Below are positions 53,375-62,780 of a stretch of DNA of 64,000 nt, piece by piece. Made by a program: the position numbers and the translations under genes. Under the pieces are notes generated by a model. That model was not told where the DNA came from. It did no database searches and worked only from the letters and a program-made list of their open reading frames with translations. The stretch comes from Marinobacter lipolyticus SM19 (GTDB lineage: Bacteria > Pseudomonadota > Gammaproteobacteria > Pseudomonadales > Oleiphilaceae). How positions within the stretch are numbered: position 1 is the stretch's first letter; every line of letters starts with the position of its first letter. The stretch is taken from positions 384,124 through 448,123 of the forward strand of contig NZ_KE007326.1 of assembly GCF_000397065.2 (NCBI RefSeq). The letters are read 5' to 3'.

Positions 53375-53833
53375 TTACTGCTGCTGCATTTGCTGCTGCA
53401 TCTGACGGCGCTGTTGCATCTGCTGCTGCATCTGCTTCATGCGCTTGTCCAGCTCCGCGCGCTGCTCTTCAGTGAACACCGCATCGACCTTCGCCTGCAT
53501 CAGGGTAGACAGGGCAGTCATTTCGCCTGTCAGGTCACCCAGTTTTTCGGCGTTGTCGCGGATGGTGTCTTCGTCATAGTCCGGCTTGATCTCGGCCTGG
53601 ATCGCCTGCTGCAGCTGCTGGGCTTCGGCCTGAAGACCCTGAATTTCACCCTGCATCTCTTCGATGATGCCGCGAATCTCTTTCTGCTGGTCATCGCTCA
53701 GACCTACCAGCTCCGCCAGTTGGTCTACCTGGTCGCCCTGCGGGCGTTGTTGCTGGCTCATGTCCTGAGCCATTACCGGGCCGGCCAGCCCGATAGTCAG
53801 AAGAGCGATACCAAACAGTTTTACAAGCTTCAT
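53375..53833 (-). CDS. Spy/CpxP-like periplasmic protein
   Basis: 152 residues: signal peptide (cleavage after VMAQ, residue 23), then a helical LTxxQ-type body (VGLSDDQQKEIRGIIEEMQGEIQ, VDAVFTEEQRAELDKRMKQMQQ). It ends in a Met/Gln-rich tail of about 25 residues. The spaced helix pairs and FTEEQRA are like Spy/CpxP stress chaperones and metal-associated relatives. Its own terminator follows. Regulators not visible. Confidence 0.75.
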   Translation of the reverse strand: MKLVKLFGIALLTIGLAGPVMAQDMSQQQRPQGDQVDQLAELVGLSDDQQKEIRGIIEEMQGEIQGLQAEAQQLQQAIQAEIKPDYDEDTIRDNAEKLGDLTGEMTALSTLMQAKVDAVFTEEQRAELDKRMKQMQQQMQQRRQMQQQMQQQ

Positions 53834-54074
53834 AAATGTCTCCGTAAATTAAGCGGCAATTAACGTCAAACCGCTGATCATCATTGGTTTCTCGGTTCAG
53901 GTCCACCACCCTAAAACAAAACACCCTCCGCTTTCACCCCGATATCCCTTCTTTTTGTACACATTTCTCAAACCACCCGGCGAAATCCCGCGGCACCGGC
54001 GGTTTCAATCAAATGTGAAAATTTGGTCATTCCCGTCCATAATGGCGCGATTAAGCCAAATCTGGAGCGTCAAC

Positions 54075-54968
54075 ATGGCCATCAACTGGTTTCCCGGGCA
54101 TATGCACAAGGCCCGAAAGGAGATCAAAAAGGTAATGCCGCAGATGGACCTTATCATCGAGGTCGTCGATGCCCGCATTCCTTTCAGCAGCGAAAACCCG
54201 CTGGTTCCGAACCTGCGGGGCGATACGCCGCTGATCAAGGTACTCAACAAGCGTGACCTGGCAGATCCGGATGTTACCGCTCGCTGGCAGGCCTGGCTGG
54301 AGAAGGAAAGGGGCGTCCGTGCCATCACCCTCACCCACAATCAGCGCGCCGAGGCTATGGACATTCTCAAGCTCGCTACCGCGATGACGCCTGACCACGA
54401 CCGGCAGAAAAGTGCACTGCGGGTGATGATCCTTGGCATTCCGAATGTCGGGAAGTCCACCCTGATCAATACTCTGGCCGGACGCCCGGCGGCGAAAACC
54501 GGTAACGAACCGGCGGTGACCCGCGCCCAACAGGCCATCAAGCTGCCGGACAACATACTGCTGTACGACACCCCGGGGTTCCTCTGGCCCAAGCTGTCAC
54601 CGGAAGCTTGCGGCTATCGTCTCGCGATCACCGGCGCCATCCGCAGTGCGGTGATTGATTTCGAGGACGTCGCCCTGTTCGAGGCAGATTACCTGCTACA
54701 GGCCTACCCGGAGCTGGTCAGGAAACGTTATGGTTTCGACGAGTTGCCGGTGGACGGTCTGGCCCTGATGGATGCTATCGCCGCCAAACGCCGGTTCTTC
54801 GCACGGGGAGGTATTCCCGACCTGCACAAGGTGTCCGAAGTGCTGCTTAACGAGTTACGGGCCGGTACGCTGGGACGGATCTCACTGGAGACCCCGGAGA
54901 TGGTTGAACAGGAAGCCCGGGAGGCCGAAGCTGCCCGACTGGCCAAGGAAGCCGACCAGTCAGGGTGA
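54075..54968 (+). CDS. ylqF: Ribosome biogenesis GTPase YlqF (RbgA)
   Basis: 297-residue circularly permuted GTPase: G4 (LNKRDLAD) precedes G1 ([17 protein letters not shown]) and G3 (DTPGFLWPK). The N-terminus MAINWFPGHMHKARKEI is diagnostic and fixes ATG 54075. In Bacillus this protein helps assemble the 50S subunit. The last 9 nt overlap the end of the convergent AraC gene. Confidence 0.92.
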   Translation: MAINWFPGHMHKARKEIKKVMPQMDLIIEVVDARIPFSSENPLVPNLRGDTPLIKVLNKRDLADPDVTARWQAWLEKERGVRAITLTHNQRAEAMDILKLATAMTPDHDRQKSALRVMILGIPNVGKSTLINTLAGRPAAKTGNEPAVTRAQQAIKLPDNILLYDTPGFLWPKLSPEACGYRLAITGAIRSAVIDFEDVALFEADYLLQAYPELVRKRYGFDELPVDGLALMDAIAAKRRFFARGGIPDLHKVSEVLLNELRAGTLGRISLETPEMVEQEAREAEAARLAKEADQSG

Positions 54969-55742
54969 CTGGCACCGACAGACCCGAAACCAGCCGGCGG
55001 TGACATATTCCGAGGGCAAGGCGTCGAACATGTCCCGGGCGGTTCTCACCAAGTGAGGCTGGTCGTAGAAGCCAGCCTCTGAGGCCAGCTGTGACACGGA
55101 CTTGCCTGGTTCCCAGAATGCCAGCGCACGATTCATTTTCAGGTGAAGCAGGAAGCGACGCAGCGGCACGCCGGTCTGCTCACGGAACAGGTGGCTCAGG
55201 CGCGACGAGGATAGTCCGACGCACCCCGCCAGCATGCTGACGTCCAACTTCTCCGGCAACTCCCTTCGCAGCATTTCACAGACCCGTGACACCCGCTCGT
55301 CCAGTGGTTCCACGGGGTGTCCGGCGCTGGTCAGCAACCCTTCCAGGCAGCGCTCCACAGCCTCACAGCCCTGCTCCTGAACCGATGGCAGGTCAAGACG
55401 ATCCAGATTCAGATCGGCGGAACCCGCATTACCAACCAGATGACGCAGTGCGCGCCAGTGACGGCTATCGGGATCCATCTGGGCAATCCACATACGGGCA
55501 TGGCCAGGATCGAGTGCCTGTATAACGTCGGGTGACACAATAGCTGCCCGGGAACGGCGCCAGTGGCCGTCCACCTGCAGCTGGAACGCCTGATCCAGCC
55601 CCACCAGCAGTGACGCACTGATGTGTCGATGTGGCCGGTTTGGCATCAGCCGCCCGACCACCTGCCAGTGATCGGGCCACAGAAACAGCGTGCCCTGGGG
55701 ATTGTCGTGGGCAGAGGCACTGCCCATGGAATGCCACGTCAT
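54960..55742 (-). CDS. AraC-family transcriptional regulator
   Basis: 260 residues. An N-terminal cupin-like part (HRHISASLLVGLDQAFQLQ) precedes two C-terminal helix-turn-helix motifs: LDVSMLAGCVGLSSSRLSHLFREQTGVPLRRF and KSVSQLASEAGFYDQPHLVRTARDMFDALPS. ATG 55742 is preferred to a TTG at 55772. The target and effector are unknown. It is transcribed towards ylqF and overlaps it by 9 nt. Confidence 0.88.
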   Translation of the reverse strand: MTWHSMGSASAHDNPQGTLFLWPDHWQVVGRLMPNRPHRHISASLLVGLDQAFQLQVDGHWRRSRAAIVSPDVIQALDPGHARMWIAQMDPDSRHWRALRHLVGNAGSADLNLDRLDLPSVQEQGCEAVERCLEGLLTSAGHPVEPLDERVSRVCEMLRRELPEKLDVSMLAGCVGLSSSRLSHLFREQTGVPLRRFLLHLKMNRALAFWEPGKSVSQLASEAGFYDQPHLVRTARDMFDALPSEYVTAGWFRVCRCQSP

Positions 55743-55793
55743 AGAATGCGCCTGATCGGGATCAGCTACCAAGCATACCCCAATCAGCGCACA

Positions 55794-56318
55794 TCAGTGA
55801 CCCTGGGCTGGTTTGCTGGTTGAGTGCGCGCCCTGTGCATGGGGTACTGGAATGCCCAGCTTGGCGGCAAATTCGATGCTGACGAAGATAGGCCCAATCA
55901 GCAGAAACACCAAGTCCTCCACAAAAGACGGCTTTTTGCCTTCTACTTTATGACCCCATACCTGAACCGCCCAGGCCAGGACCCAGACCACGAGACTGCT
56001 CCAGAACAGCGACCAACCGGCAGCAATTACACTCTGGATAATCCAGGCCGACAAGGCAAACCAGACAGCCATCAGCACAAACACCCACACGGACAGCCGC
56101 AGATACACAATACCCGACAACACGGCCAGAATGGTGGCACCGTTGATCCATGCTGCCGCGGCGCCAGACAAGCCCAGCCACTGGCCTACCGGTATCAGCC
56201 ACAGCAAACCAAGGGTTGAGATCAGGATGGCCGGCACACAGACGATATGCACCCACTGGTTGACGGGGTTCTGATGGCTGTCGCCGTAATCATGGAGAAA
56301 CTGGGACAAGCTACGCAC
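55794..56318 (-). CDS. Mpo1/DUF962 family membrane protein
   Basis: 174-residue membrane protein with four hydrophobic helices and the family metal motif HDYGDSHQNPVNQWVH near the N-terminus. Yeast Mpo1 is an iron-dependent dioxygenase in alpha-oxidation of 2-hydroxy fatty acids. The same activity here is only an inference. It stands alone, divergent from fabB. Confidence 0.82.
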   Translation of the reverse strand: MRSLSQFLHDYGDSHQNPVNQWVHIVCVPAILISTLGLLWLIPVGQWLGLSGAAAAWINGATILAVLSGIVYLRLSVWVFVLMAVWFALSAWIIQSVIAAGWSLFWSSLVVWVLAWAVQVWGHKVEGKKPSFVEDLVFLLIGPIFVSIEFAAKLGIPVPHAQGAHSTSKPAQGH

Positions 56319-56530
56319 AAAACTATCCTCTTGTTGTATTTGACGGATGTCATGTTATCAACGTCATCCGGCCCTGCCTTGTACGTAACGGCTACGAAGG
56401 AGCACCCGGGCGACGATTACCCTTACCAAGGTCAAATACCACCTGAGCGACAAAACACTTAAACTGCTCTGTAACGTCTGCGAACTATCAGCTCCACCCA
56501 ACACCCGGGTGAGCTCATGAGGAGGAAGCT

Positions 56531-57739
56531 ATGAGACGCGTTGTCGTCACCGGTATGGGCATTGTTTCGTGTCTGGGAAACTCGACCGATGCAGTGCTGG
56601 ACAGCCTGAAAAACGGCAAGTCAGGCATTCGCTTCAGCGATACCTATAAGGACCTGGGGTTCCGCAGTCAGATTTGCGGTTCGGTGGATGTGGATACCAG
56701 TGTGATCGATCGCAAACTGCGTCGTTTCATGGGTCAGTCCGCGATGTACAGCTATCTGGCCATGCAACAGGCTGTGGCGTCCGCCGGTCTGACCGAAGAC
56801 CTGGTTTCCAATGATCGCACCGGCCTGATTGCAGGCTCCGGAGGAGCGTCCAGCGCCAGCCAGGTCGAGGCGGTGGATTTGATGCGGGAAAAAGGCGTCA
56901 AGCGCATCGGGCCCTATATGGTCCCGCGCATCATGACCAGTACGGTCTCCGCCTGCCTGGCCACGGCGTTCAAGATCCGTGGCGTCAACTATTCCATGTC
57001 TTCGGCCTGCGCCACCAGCGCCCATTGCATTGGCCACGCGATGGAGCAAATCCAGGCCGGCAAGCAGGATATCGTGTTCGCGGGCGGCGGTGAGGAAGAG
57101 GACTGGAGTCTGACCATGCTGTTTGACGCCATGGGTGCCCTGTCAACCAAATACAATGATGCCCCGGCAACGGCCTCCCGCCCCTTTGACAGCGGCCGTG
57201 ATGGTTTTGTCATAGCCGGTGGTGGCGGCATGCTGGTGATGGAAGAACTTGAGCACGCCCGTAAGCGCGGCGCACCAATCATCGCGGAACTCACCGGTTA
57301 CGGCGCCACATCCGATGGCCATGACATGGTCGCCCCTTCCGGCGAAGGCGCCATGCGCTGCATGAAACAGGCTCTGGCAACCGTTAACTCTGCGGTGGAC
57401 TACATCAACGCCCACGGCACCAGTACGCCGGTCGGCGATGTCGCAGAGTTGGGCGCGGTTCGCAACGTTTTTGGTGATGACGTGCCAAGGATCTCATCCA
57501 CCAAGTCCCTGTCAGGTCATTCCCTGGGTGCGTCCGGTGTTCACGAAGCCATTTATTCGCTGCTGATGCTCCAGAACGGATTCATCGCCGGCACGGCCAA
57601 CCTGAACTCGCCTGATGACAAGGTCAGCGACATGCCACTCGTGGGCCCCAACGCCCTGGACGCTGAGCTGAATACCGTCATGTCCAACAGTTTTGGCTTT
57701 GGCGGCACCAATGCTTCTCTGATATTCCAGAAAGTCTGA
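56531..57739 (+). CDS. fabB: Beta-ketoacyl-ACP synthase I
   Basis: 402-residue condensing enzyme that elongates unsaturated acyl-ACPs. Catalytic Cys near 160 ([11 protein letters not shown]), active-site His in [13 protein letters not shown] and [11 protein letters not shown], and the Lys in SSTKS are intact. [17 protein letters not shown] starts the family. ATG 56531 follows GAGGAAG. fabA is not adjacent, unlike in Pseudomonas; no operator could be assigned with confidence. Confidence 0.93.
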   Translation: MRRVVVTGMGIVSCLGNSTDAVLDSLKNGKSGIRFSDTYKDLGFRSQICGSVDVDTSVIDRKLRRFMGQSAMYSYLAMQQAVASAGLTEDLVSNDRTGLIAGSGGASSASQVEAVDLMREKGVKRIGPYMVPRIMTSTVSACLATAFKIRGVNYSMSSACATSAHCIGHAMEQIQAGKQDIVFAGGGEEEDWSLTMLFDAMGALSTKYNDAPATASRPFDSGRDGFVIAGGGGMLVMEELEHARKRGAPIIAELTGYGATSDGHDMVAPSGEGAMRCMKQALATVNSAVDYINAHGTSTPVGDVAELGAVRNVFGDDVPRISSTKSLSGHSLGASGVHEAIYSLLMLQNGFIAGTANLNSPDDKVSDMPLVGPNALDAELNTVMSNSFGFGGTNASLIFQKV

Positions 57740-57775
57740 CCCCGCCGGCGGGGAGTCCACTCACCACACGGACTC
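57740..57775 (+). terminator. Hairpins after fabB
   Basis: A 14-nt palindrome CCCCGCCGGCGGGG begins at the fabB stop and is followed by GAGTCC/GGACTC (57753-57758, 57770-57775). A T-rich stretch including TTTTTT lies about 10 nt further on. Likely the fabB transcript end. Confidence 0.5.
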
Positions 57776-57850
57776 TTCGCCTTCAATTTTTTATCAGTGA
57801 CCATACGTATCATCATTGGCTTGTCAGGCGATCCGTATTAGGCTACAAGC

Positions 57851-57864
57851 TTGATATGAATCAA
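57851..57864. promoter_or_regulatory. FNR/ANR box upstream of fnr
   Basis: TTGATATGAATCAA is a perfect TTGAT-N4-ATCAA FNR box, 18 nt upstream of the fnr ATG. A site this close to the start codon probably overlaps or follows the transcription start, favouring negative autoregulation. Confidence 0.82.
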
Positions 57865-57882
57865 TCTGGGTAGACTCCTGTC

Positions 57883-58641
57883 ATGGATCGAGCAATCAGC
57901 GTCAAACTTTCTCCCGCTCTCAAGGCTTCCTGCCACACGTGCAGCCTGAGCAATCTTTGCCTTCCCCTTGCCGTTGAGGAAAACCAGCTCGACCAACTGG
58001 AAGACATTGTGGAGCAGGGGCGAATCTACGATCGTGGTGATCACCTTTTTGACCAGGACACCCCATTCCGCTCCTGTTTGGCGGTCCGTAGTGGTGCCGT
58101 TAAAACCTCGATCATTACCGAGAATGGCAGCGAACAGGTCACCGGCTTCTTCCTGCCCGGTGAACTGGTCGGTCTGGACAGTCTGAGCGGAGAACGCTAT
58201 GCCTGCACCGCCAAGGCACTGGAACGCACCAGTGTGTGCAAGTTTCCGATAGAGAAACTGGAAGAGCTGACCAGCGCCATGCCTGAGCTCCAGCACCACA
58301 TGTACCAGCTGATGAGCCGGGAAATCCAGGGCAGCCATCAACTGGCCATGCTGCTGAGCAAGAACAGTGCGGAGGAGCGCATCGCCGCTTTGCTTCTGTC
58401 GCTGTCGAGCCGGTTTCAGCGCAGGCGCATGTCAGGGACGAAATTTAACTTGCCAATGGCTCGCAGTGATATTGCCAACTTTCTCGGCCTTGCTGTTGAA
58501 ACTGTCAGCCGGGTTTTTACCCGGTTCCAGAATCAGGGCATTATCAGAACCCAGGGTCGTGAAGTTGAGCTTTTGGATATCGAATCTTTGCGCGGCGTTA
58601 TGCCGGATTTCGACCGCCAGAGCCCCCCGTCCCCACGGTAA
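57883..58641 (+). CDS. fnr: Anaerobic regulator of the FNR/ANR family
   Basis: 252-residue Crp-Fnr regulator with a [4Fe-4S] oxygen sensor: C17, C20 and C26 (CHTCSLSNLC) plus C108 (YACTAK). The cyclic-nucleotide-like barrel follows, then the helix-turn-helix with the FNR recognition helix ETVSRVFTRF. It controls genes for anaerobic or microaerobic respiration. The own-box upstream suggests autoregulation. Confidence 0.93.
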   Translation: MDRAISVKLSPALKASCHTCSLSNLCLPLAVEENQLDQLEDIVEQGRIYDRGDHLFDQDTPFRSCLAVRSGAVKTSIITENGSEQVTGFFLPGELVGLDSLSGERYACTAKALERTSVCKFPIEKLEELTSAMPELQHHMYQLMSREIQGSHQLAMLLSKNSAEERIAALLLSLSSRFQRRRMSGTKFNLPMARSDIANFLGLAVETVSRVFTRFQNQGIIRTQGREVELLDIESLRGVMPDFDRQSPPSPR

Positions 58642-58659
58642 GAATCTTATCTATCACTT

Positions 58660-58680
58660 GCCCACTGCACTTCAGTGGGC
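58660..58680. terminator. Hairpin between convergent fnr and reductase genes
   Basis: GCCCACTG (58660-58667) and CAGTGGGC (58673-58680) form a perfect 8-bp stem with a CACTT loop, overlapping the end of the RmlD-like gene. No T-run. Confidence 0.45.
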
Positions 58681-59550
58681 CGTTGTATCCGTTGGCTGTT
58701 TGCCGCCAACCGATGACAAAGCTTCCAGCTCATCGGTCAGCCCCGAACGCCAGGGCAGTTGCTTGATGCCAAACGTATTGCGGATTTTCGTGCAGATCAG
58801 GGTAGCGTTTACCGGCTCCAGTGCTGCCCACTTCGGCATGTCATCCACTACCCGGATACCATTGGGAATCCCCGGCAAACCGGCAATCGCCAGCCCGAGT
58901 TCATAGAGGGATATTTCTTCGGCGCCAGCGTATTGATAGGTACCCCACACTTCTGCACCGCAATCCAACTGCAAAATCACCGCTTTCATCACCCGGGCCA
59001 GATCCCGTACCGTTACTGGCTGCCCCCGGCAACGGCCCGGCAAACGCAAGGTATCTCCCGGCCCCGTTCCCTGTTGCACCTTGCGAATAAAGCGCCCGAG
59101 GCTCCAGCCGGTACGCAATATAATGTGATGGGGCAATAGCGCTCTCAAGGCCTGCTCACACTCCCACTGCCAGTTGCCCAGCTCATTGCTGGGATGGCCT
59201 GGATTCGAGGAAATATAGGCGTTCTGTTTGCGACCATCAAAAACATAACAAGAGGACAACTGGAACAGTGCCATGTCCCGGTCGCGGGCGAACTCTGCCA
59301 ACGCTATTGGCAGGGAAAAGGCCGCCTTGCGGATACCTTCGGGATCACGCTCCGCGGTTTCAGGGTCCGTCAGCCACAAGGCATTGACGATCAGGTCCGT
59401 ATCCCCCGGTATCCATTCCTCCAGGGCAGACAGGTCCGCCTTGTCCGGGTCACTCACCAGCAACGGACTGATCTGGAGCGGTGTATCCCGCAGCCGCTCC
59501 AGCAAAACCCTGCCCAACGGGCCGTAATCATGAACTACAACAACATGCAC
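58672..59550 (-). CDS. RmlD-like NAD(P)-dependent sugar-nucleotide reductase
   Basis: 292-residue short-chain dehydrogenase-type protein resembling dTDP-4-dehydrorhamnose reductase: LIVNALWLTDPETAERDPEGIR, QLSSCYVFDGRKQNAYISS, ILRTGWSLGRFI and VTVRDLARVMKAVI. The N-terminal glycine motif is altered (HDYGPLGRVLLERL), and the usual YxxxK is not obvious (the spot reads NELGNWQWECEQAL). Catalytic activity is therefore doubtful. No other rhamnose genes are nearby. Function unknown. Confidence 0.7.
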   Translation of the reverse strand: MHVVVVHDYGPLGRVLLERLRDTPLQISPLLVSDPDKADLSALEEWIPGDTDLIVNALWLTDPETAERDPEGIRKAAFSLPIALAEFARDRDMALFQLSSCYVFDGRKQNAYISSNPGHPSNELGNWQWECEQALRALLPHHIILRTGWSLGRFIRKVQQGTGPGDTLRLPGRCRGQPVTVRDLARVMKAVILQLDCGAEVWGTYQYAGAEEISLYELGLAIAGLPGIPNGIRVVDDMPKWAALEPVNATLICTKIRNTFGIKQLPWRSGLTDELEALSSVGGKQPTDTTAH

Positions 59551-59648
59551 AAGCGTCCCACGCCTCCAGAAATATCACTTATGTGACGGTCACCCGATAA
59601 CGATCAAGCCAATGGCACTGCGGGTAACCACCATACAATACTACGCAA

Positions 59649-60053
59649 ATGACCCAATCCGAACCTGAAGAGCATACAACAACAGGAACTGACATGCTGA
59701 AACAGCAAAGCCACATTGTTGCACCGATTCCCGATGAACTGCGCACACGCGCCCTGTTAACCGTTGAAGAGCTTCGCGGACGCAGCAAGGCCGACAAAGA
59801 GGCTATCGACAAGCTCTACAACCTGATTGTGGAGATGACCGAAGAAGGGCTCGACTTCTTCTTCCTTGAACCCCTGCGCCGCCTCAACGCCGGCAACATG
59901 ATGATGAGCATGGCCAAAATGGGCATCGGCAGTATGCTCAAGGGTAGCAAGATGGTCATTCACAAAGTGCTGAAAAAGCTCGATGACCGCAGCCTGCACT
60001 CCATTCTGGATTTCGTGGAAGAAATCATCCACGAGCCGGAAACTGCCGCCTGA
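59649..60053 (+). CDS. Hypothetical protein, predicted helical
   Basis: 134 residues, no signal peptide. A helix-rich body contains DKEAIDKLYNLIVEMTEEGLDFFFLEPLRRLNAGNMMMSMAKMGIGSMLKGSKMVIHKVLKKL-type sequence, with a Met/Gly-rich stretch that could associate with membranes. I do not recognise a family. ATG 59649 or 59694 (MLKQQSH) may be the start. Convergent with alr, divergent from the reductase. Confidence 0.65.
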   Translation: MTQSEPEEHTTTGTDMLKQQSHIVAPIPDELRTRALLTVEELRGRSKADKEAIDKLYNLIVEMTEEGLDFFFLEPLRRLNAGNMMMSMAKMGIGSMLKGSKMVIHKVLKKLDDRSLHSILDFVEEIIHEPETAA

Positions 60054-60066
60054 GTCGAATTGACGC

Positions 60067-61146
60067 TTATGGGTACAGCCTGGGCACCCGGGCTGTCACC
60101 CCCGTTAGCAGTTCATAGGCGATGGTGCCGGCATGCCCGGCAACTTCATCCACGCTGACCTGATTGCCCCACAGCTCTACCCGATCCCCGGCCTGCGTCT
60201 CTGGCGCCTCCGACAGATCCACCGCCAGCATATCCATGGAAACCCGACCAATCAGGCGGATACGCTTACCGTTAACCGCTGCCGGCGTCCCCGTGCCGGC
60301 ATGGCGTGGGTATCCGTCACCATAACCGACAGCCACTATACCCATCGGTGTCTCTTTTTCCGCTACCCAGCTGGAACCATAACCGACACTGTCACCGGCC
60401 TTGAGCACACGCCGGGCAATCAACGGAGCTTCCAACGTCATCGCCGCTCTCAGGCCCAGCTCTGGCCCGGTCACACCGATGATCGGGGACGCACCGTAGA
60501 GCATGATGCCCGGTCGGCTCCAGTCAAACAGCTCCTGCCCTGGAAAAAAATGCGCGGCAGAATTAGCAACACTTCTCTCCAGATCCGGCCAGGGTGATAC
60601 CGCTGCCTTGAAACACCTTGTCTGCTCAAGCGTAAAACTGCTGTCATGATCATCGGCGCAAGCGAAATGAGTGACAAATCCCTGCAATGCGGATTTCAGG
60701 GCCGGTGATGCCAGCAATGGCTCCACCCTTCCGGTCAAATCATCCGCAGGAAATCCCAACCGATTCATACCGGTGTTTACTTTCAGCCAGAAATCCGGGG
60801 TGGACGGTGCGTCTCTCAGCCACGCCAACTGGTAATCGCTGTGCATGACTGGCTGGAAGCCTTGGTCGGCACACAAGGCCACATCTTCCGGCGCATGAGT
60901 CCCCTGAAGCATCACCACCGGCTGGGCAAGCCCTTCTTTCCGAACCGCCATCGCCTCTTCAAGACAGGCAACCCCATAGCGGGGAGCCTCTCCAGCCAGC
61001 GCCCTGGCAACCTGACGGATACCATGACCATACCCGTCGGCCTTAATGACCGCCATGACCCGGGCGTCACCCGCGCGCTCACGGGCTAACCGGTAATTGT
61101 GGCGCAACGCCTCCAGGTCAATGCGGGCAACGGTACTTCGCGGCAT
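60067..61146 (-). CDS. alr: Alanine racemase
   Basis: 359-residue PLP enzyme making D-alanine for peptidoglycan. PLP Lys35 is in AVIKADGYGHG; the catalytic Tyr region GYGSSWVAEKETPMGIVAVGYGDGYPRHAG and RVSMDMLAVDL are typical. Its ATG shares a base with the dnaB stop (TGATG). dnaB-alr is a common gammaproteobacterial order. Confidence 0.95.
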   Translation of the reverse strand: MPRSTVARIDLEALRHNYRLARERAGDARVMAVIKADGYGHGIRQVARALAGEAPRYGVACLEEAMAVRKEGLAQPVVMLQGTHAPEDVALCADQGFQPVMHSDYQLAWLRDAPSTPDFWLKVNTGMNRLGFPADDLTGRVEPLLASPALKSALQGFVTHFACADDHDSSFTLEQTRCFKAAVSPWPDLERSVANSAAHFFPGQELFDWSRPGIMLYGASPIIGVTGPELGLRAAMTLEAPLIARRVLKAGDSVGYGSSWVAEKETPMGIVAVGYGDGYPRHAGTGTPAAVNGKRIRLIGRVSMDMLAVDLSEAPETQAGDRVELWGNQVSVDEVAGHAGTIAYELLTGVTARVPRLYP

Positions 61147-62552
61147 CAGTAATCACCACCGTAATCGCCATAATCCCCATGGGCCAGGTCTTCGAACTTG
61201 GTGTACTTGCCGATAAACGCCAGGCGAATGGTCCCGATTGGACCATTACGCTGCTTACCAATGATGATTTCGGCAATACCCTTGTCCGGGGTGTCTTCGT
61301 TGTAGACCTCATCCCGGTATACAAACATGATGACGTCGGCGTCCTGCTCAATCGCGCCGGATTCCCGCAAATCCGAGTTTACCGGGCGTTTGTTGGGGCG
61401 TTGCTCCAGACTCCGGTTCAACTGGGACAGGGCCACCACGGGACAGCTAAGTTCTTTCGCGATACCTTTTAGCGAGCGGGAGATTTCCGAAATCTCTGCC
61501 GTTCGGCCTTCGGTGTTGCCCGGCACACGCATCAGCTGAAGGTAATCCACCATGATCAGACCAATCTTGCCATCGTTCTCACGGGCAATTCTCCGGGCGC
61601 GGGAACGCATTTCGGTGGGACTCAGACCCGGCGTATCGTCAATATAAAGAGGTTTGTCTTTCAGCAAGCTCACCGCTGAGGTCAGTCGCGGCCAGTCATC
61701 CTCTTCCAGCTTGCCACCTCGCACTTTGGTCTGGTCAATCCGCCCCAGGGAAGAGAGCATACGCATCGCCAGGGCATCGGCCGGCATCTCCATACTGAAT
61801 ACCAGAACCGGCGTGCCAGTGCTGATCAGGGCGTTTTCCACGATGTTCATGGCGAAGGTGGTCTTACCCATGGACGGGCGCCCCGCCACAATAATCAGGT
61901 CTGCCGGCTGCATACCTGAGGTCTGCTCATCCAGATCCCTGAAACCGGTGGTCAAACCGGTCGTCTGCTCGCCAGACTCAAACAACTCCTCAATTCTGCT
62001 CAAGGCCTTGGTCAGAATGGGATTGATAGCCTGCGGGCCAGAACCTTCCTTGGCACGGGATTCGGCAATTTTAAATACACTTCGCTCCGCCTCATCCAGA
62101 ACCTCCGCACTGGTACGCCCCAGGGGATTGAAGGCGGAATCCGCGATCTGTCCCGAAACCTCAACGAGGCTCCGTAATATGGCCCGCTCTTTGACAATAT
62201 CAGCATAGGCACGAATGTTTGCCGCACCGGGCGTCTTTTCCGCCATTTCCGCGAGATAGGACAGACCGCCAGCGTCTTCAATATCGCCCGCACGCTCCAG
62301 GAACTCGGCCAGGGTGACGACATCCAGAGGTTCGCTCTCGCTGGCCAGGCGCTCCGCCGCCGCGAATATCAGCCGATGGTCCTGCCGGTAGAAATCAGCG
62401 GCGGAGATAACCTCACTGATTTCATCAAACCGGCGATTATCCAGCATCAAACCACCAAGAACCGCCTGCTCGGCTTCGACAGAGTGAGGCGGAACCTTGA
62501 TACGGCTGGTTTCTAAATCTGTTTTTGCGGGCTTGAGATTGGGATTGGCCAT
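61146..62552 (-). CDS. dnaB: Replicative DNA helicase
   Basis: 468-residue hexameric helicase. The N-terminal domain has PPHSVEAEQAVLGGLML; the RecA-like domain has Walker A GRPSMGKTTFAMN, Walker B GLIMVDYLQLMR and the sensor SQLNRSLEQRPNKRP. ATG 62552 gives the family length; upstream in-frame codons run through a non-coding gap. It is followed by alr. Confidence 0.97.
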   Translation of the reverse strand: MANPNLKPAKTDLETSRIKVPPHSVEAEQAVLGGLMLDNRRFDEISEVISAADFYRQDHRLIFAAAERLASESEPLDVVTLAEFLERAGDIEDAGGLSYLAEMAEKTPGAANIRAYADIVKERAILRSLVEVSGQIADSAFNPLGRTSAEVLDEAERSVFKIAESRAKEGSGPQAINPILTKALSRIEELFESGEQTTGLTTGFRDLDEQTSGMQPADLIIVAGRPSMGKTTFAMNIVENALISTGTPVLVFSMEMPADALAMRMLSSLGRIDQTKVRGGKLEEDDWPRLTSAVSLLKDKPLYIDDTPGLSPTEMRSRARRIARENDGKIGLIMVDYLQLMRVPGNTEGRTAEISEISRSLKGIAKELSCPVVALSQLNRSLEQRPNKRPVNSDLRESGAIEQDADVIMFVYRDEVYNEDTPDKGIAEIIIGKQRNGPIGTIRLAFIGKYTKFEDLAHGDYGDYGGDY

Positions 62553-62649
62553 GAACACATCTTCAGTTAAGGATCTTTTCCGCGACAGTTTAAGCCTATT
62601 ACATCCGCGATGGGAGGGCTGCAAATAAAAGATCATATCAGAATGCAAC

Positions 62650-62714
62650 AGGCCCGGAACCGCTTGCGCGGAACCGGGCCTGTACAGCAGGGGCTCCAAA
62701 CTATCCAGAGCCCC
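62650..62714 (-). terminator. Two hairpins between rplI and dnaB
   Basis: GGGGCTC/GAGCCCC (62690-62696, 62708-62714) and AGGCCCGG/CCGGGCCT (62650-62657, 62674-62681, with an inner CCGC/GCGG) lie in tandem in the 228-nt gap after rplI. Only a weak T-rich tail follows on the minus strand. They probably end the ribosomal-protein transcript before dnaB. Confidence 0.6.
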
Positions 62715-62780
62715 GGCCTTTGCCACTGGTCGTGTCAGAACTCCGACGGCGACGCCGGACTAACACGATGCAGCCGCCGA

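Noticed and set aside
62553..62726. 58-residue N-terminal extension of dnaB.
   Set aside because: It covers the terminator hairpins and has no similarity to DnaB; ATG 62552 gives the normal length.
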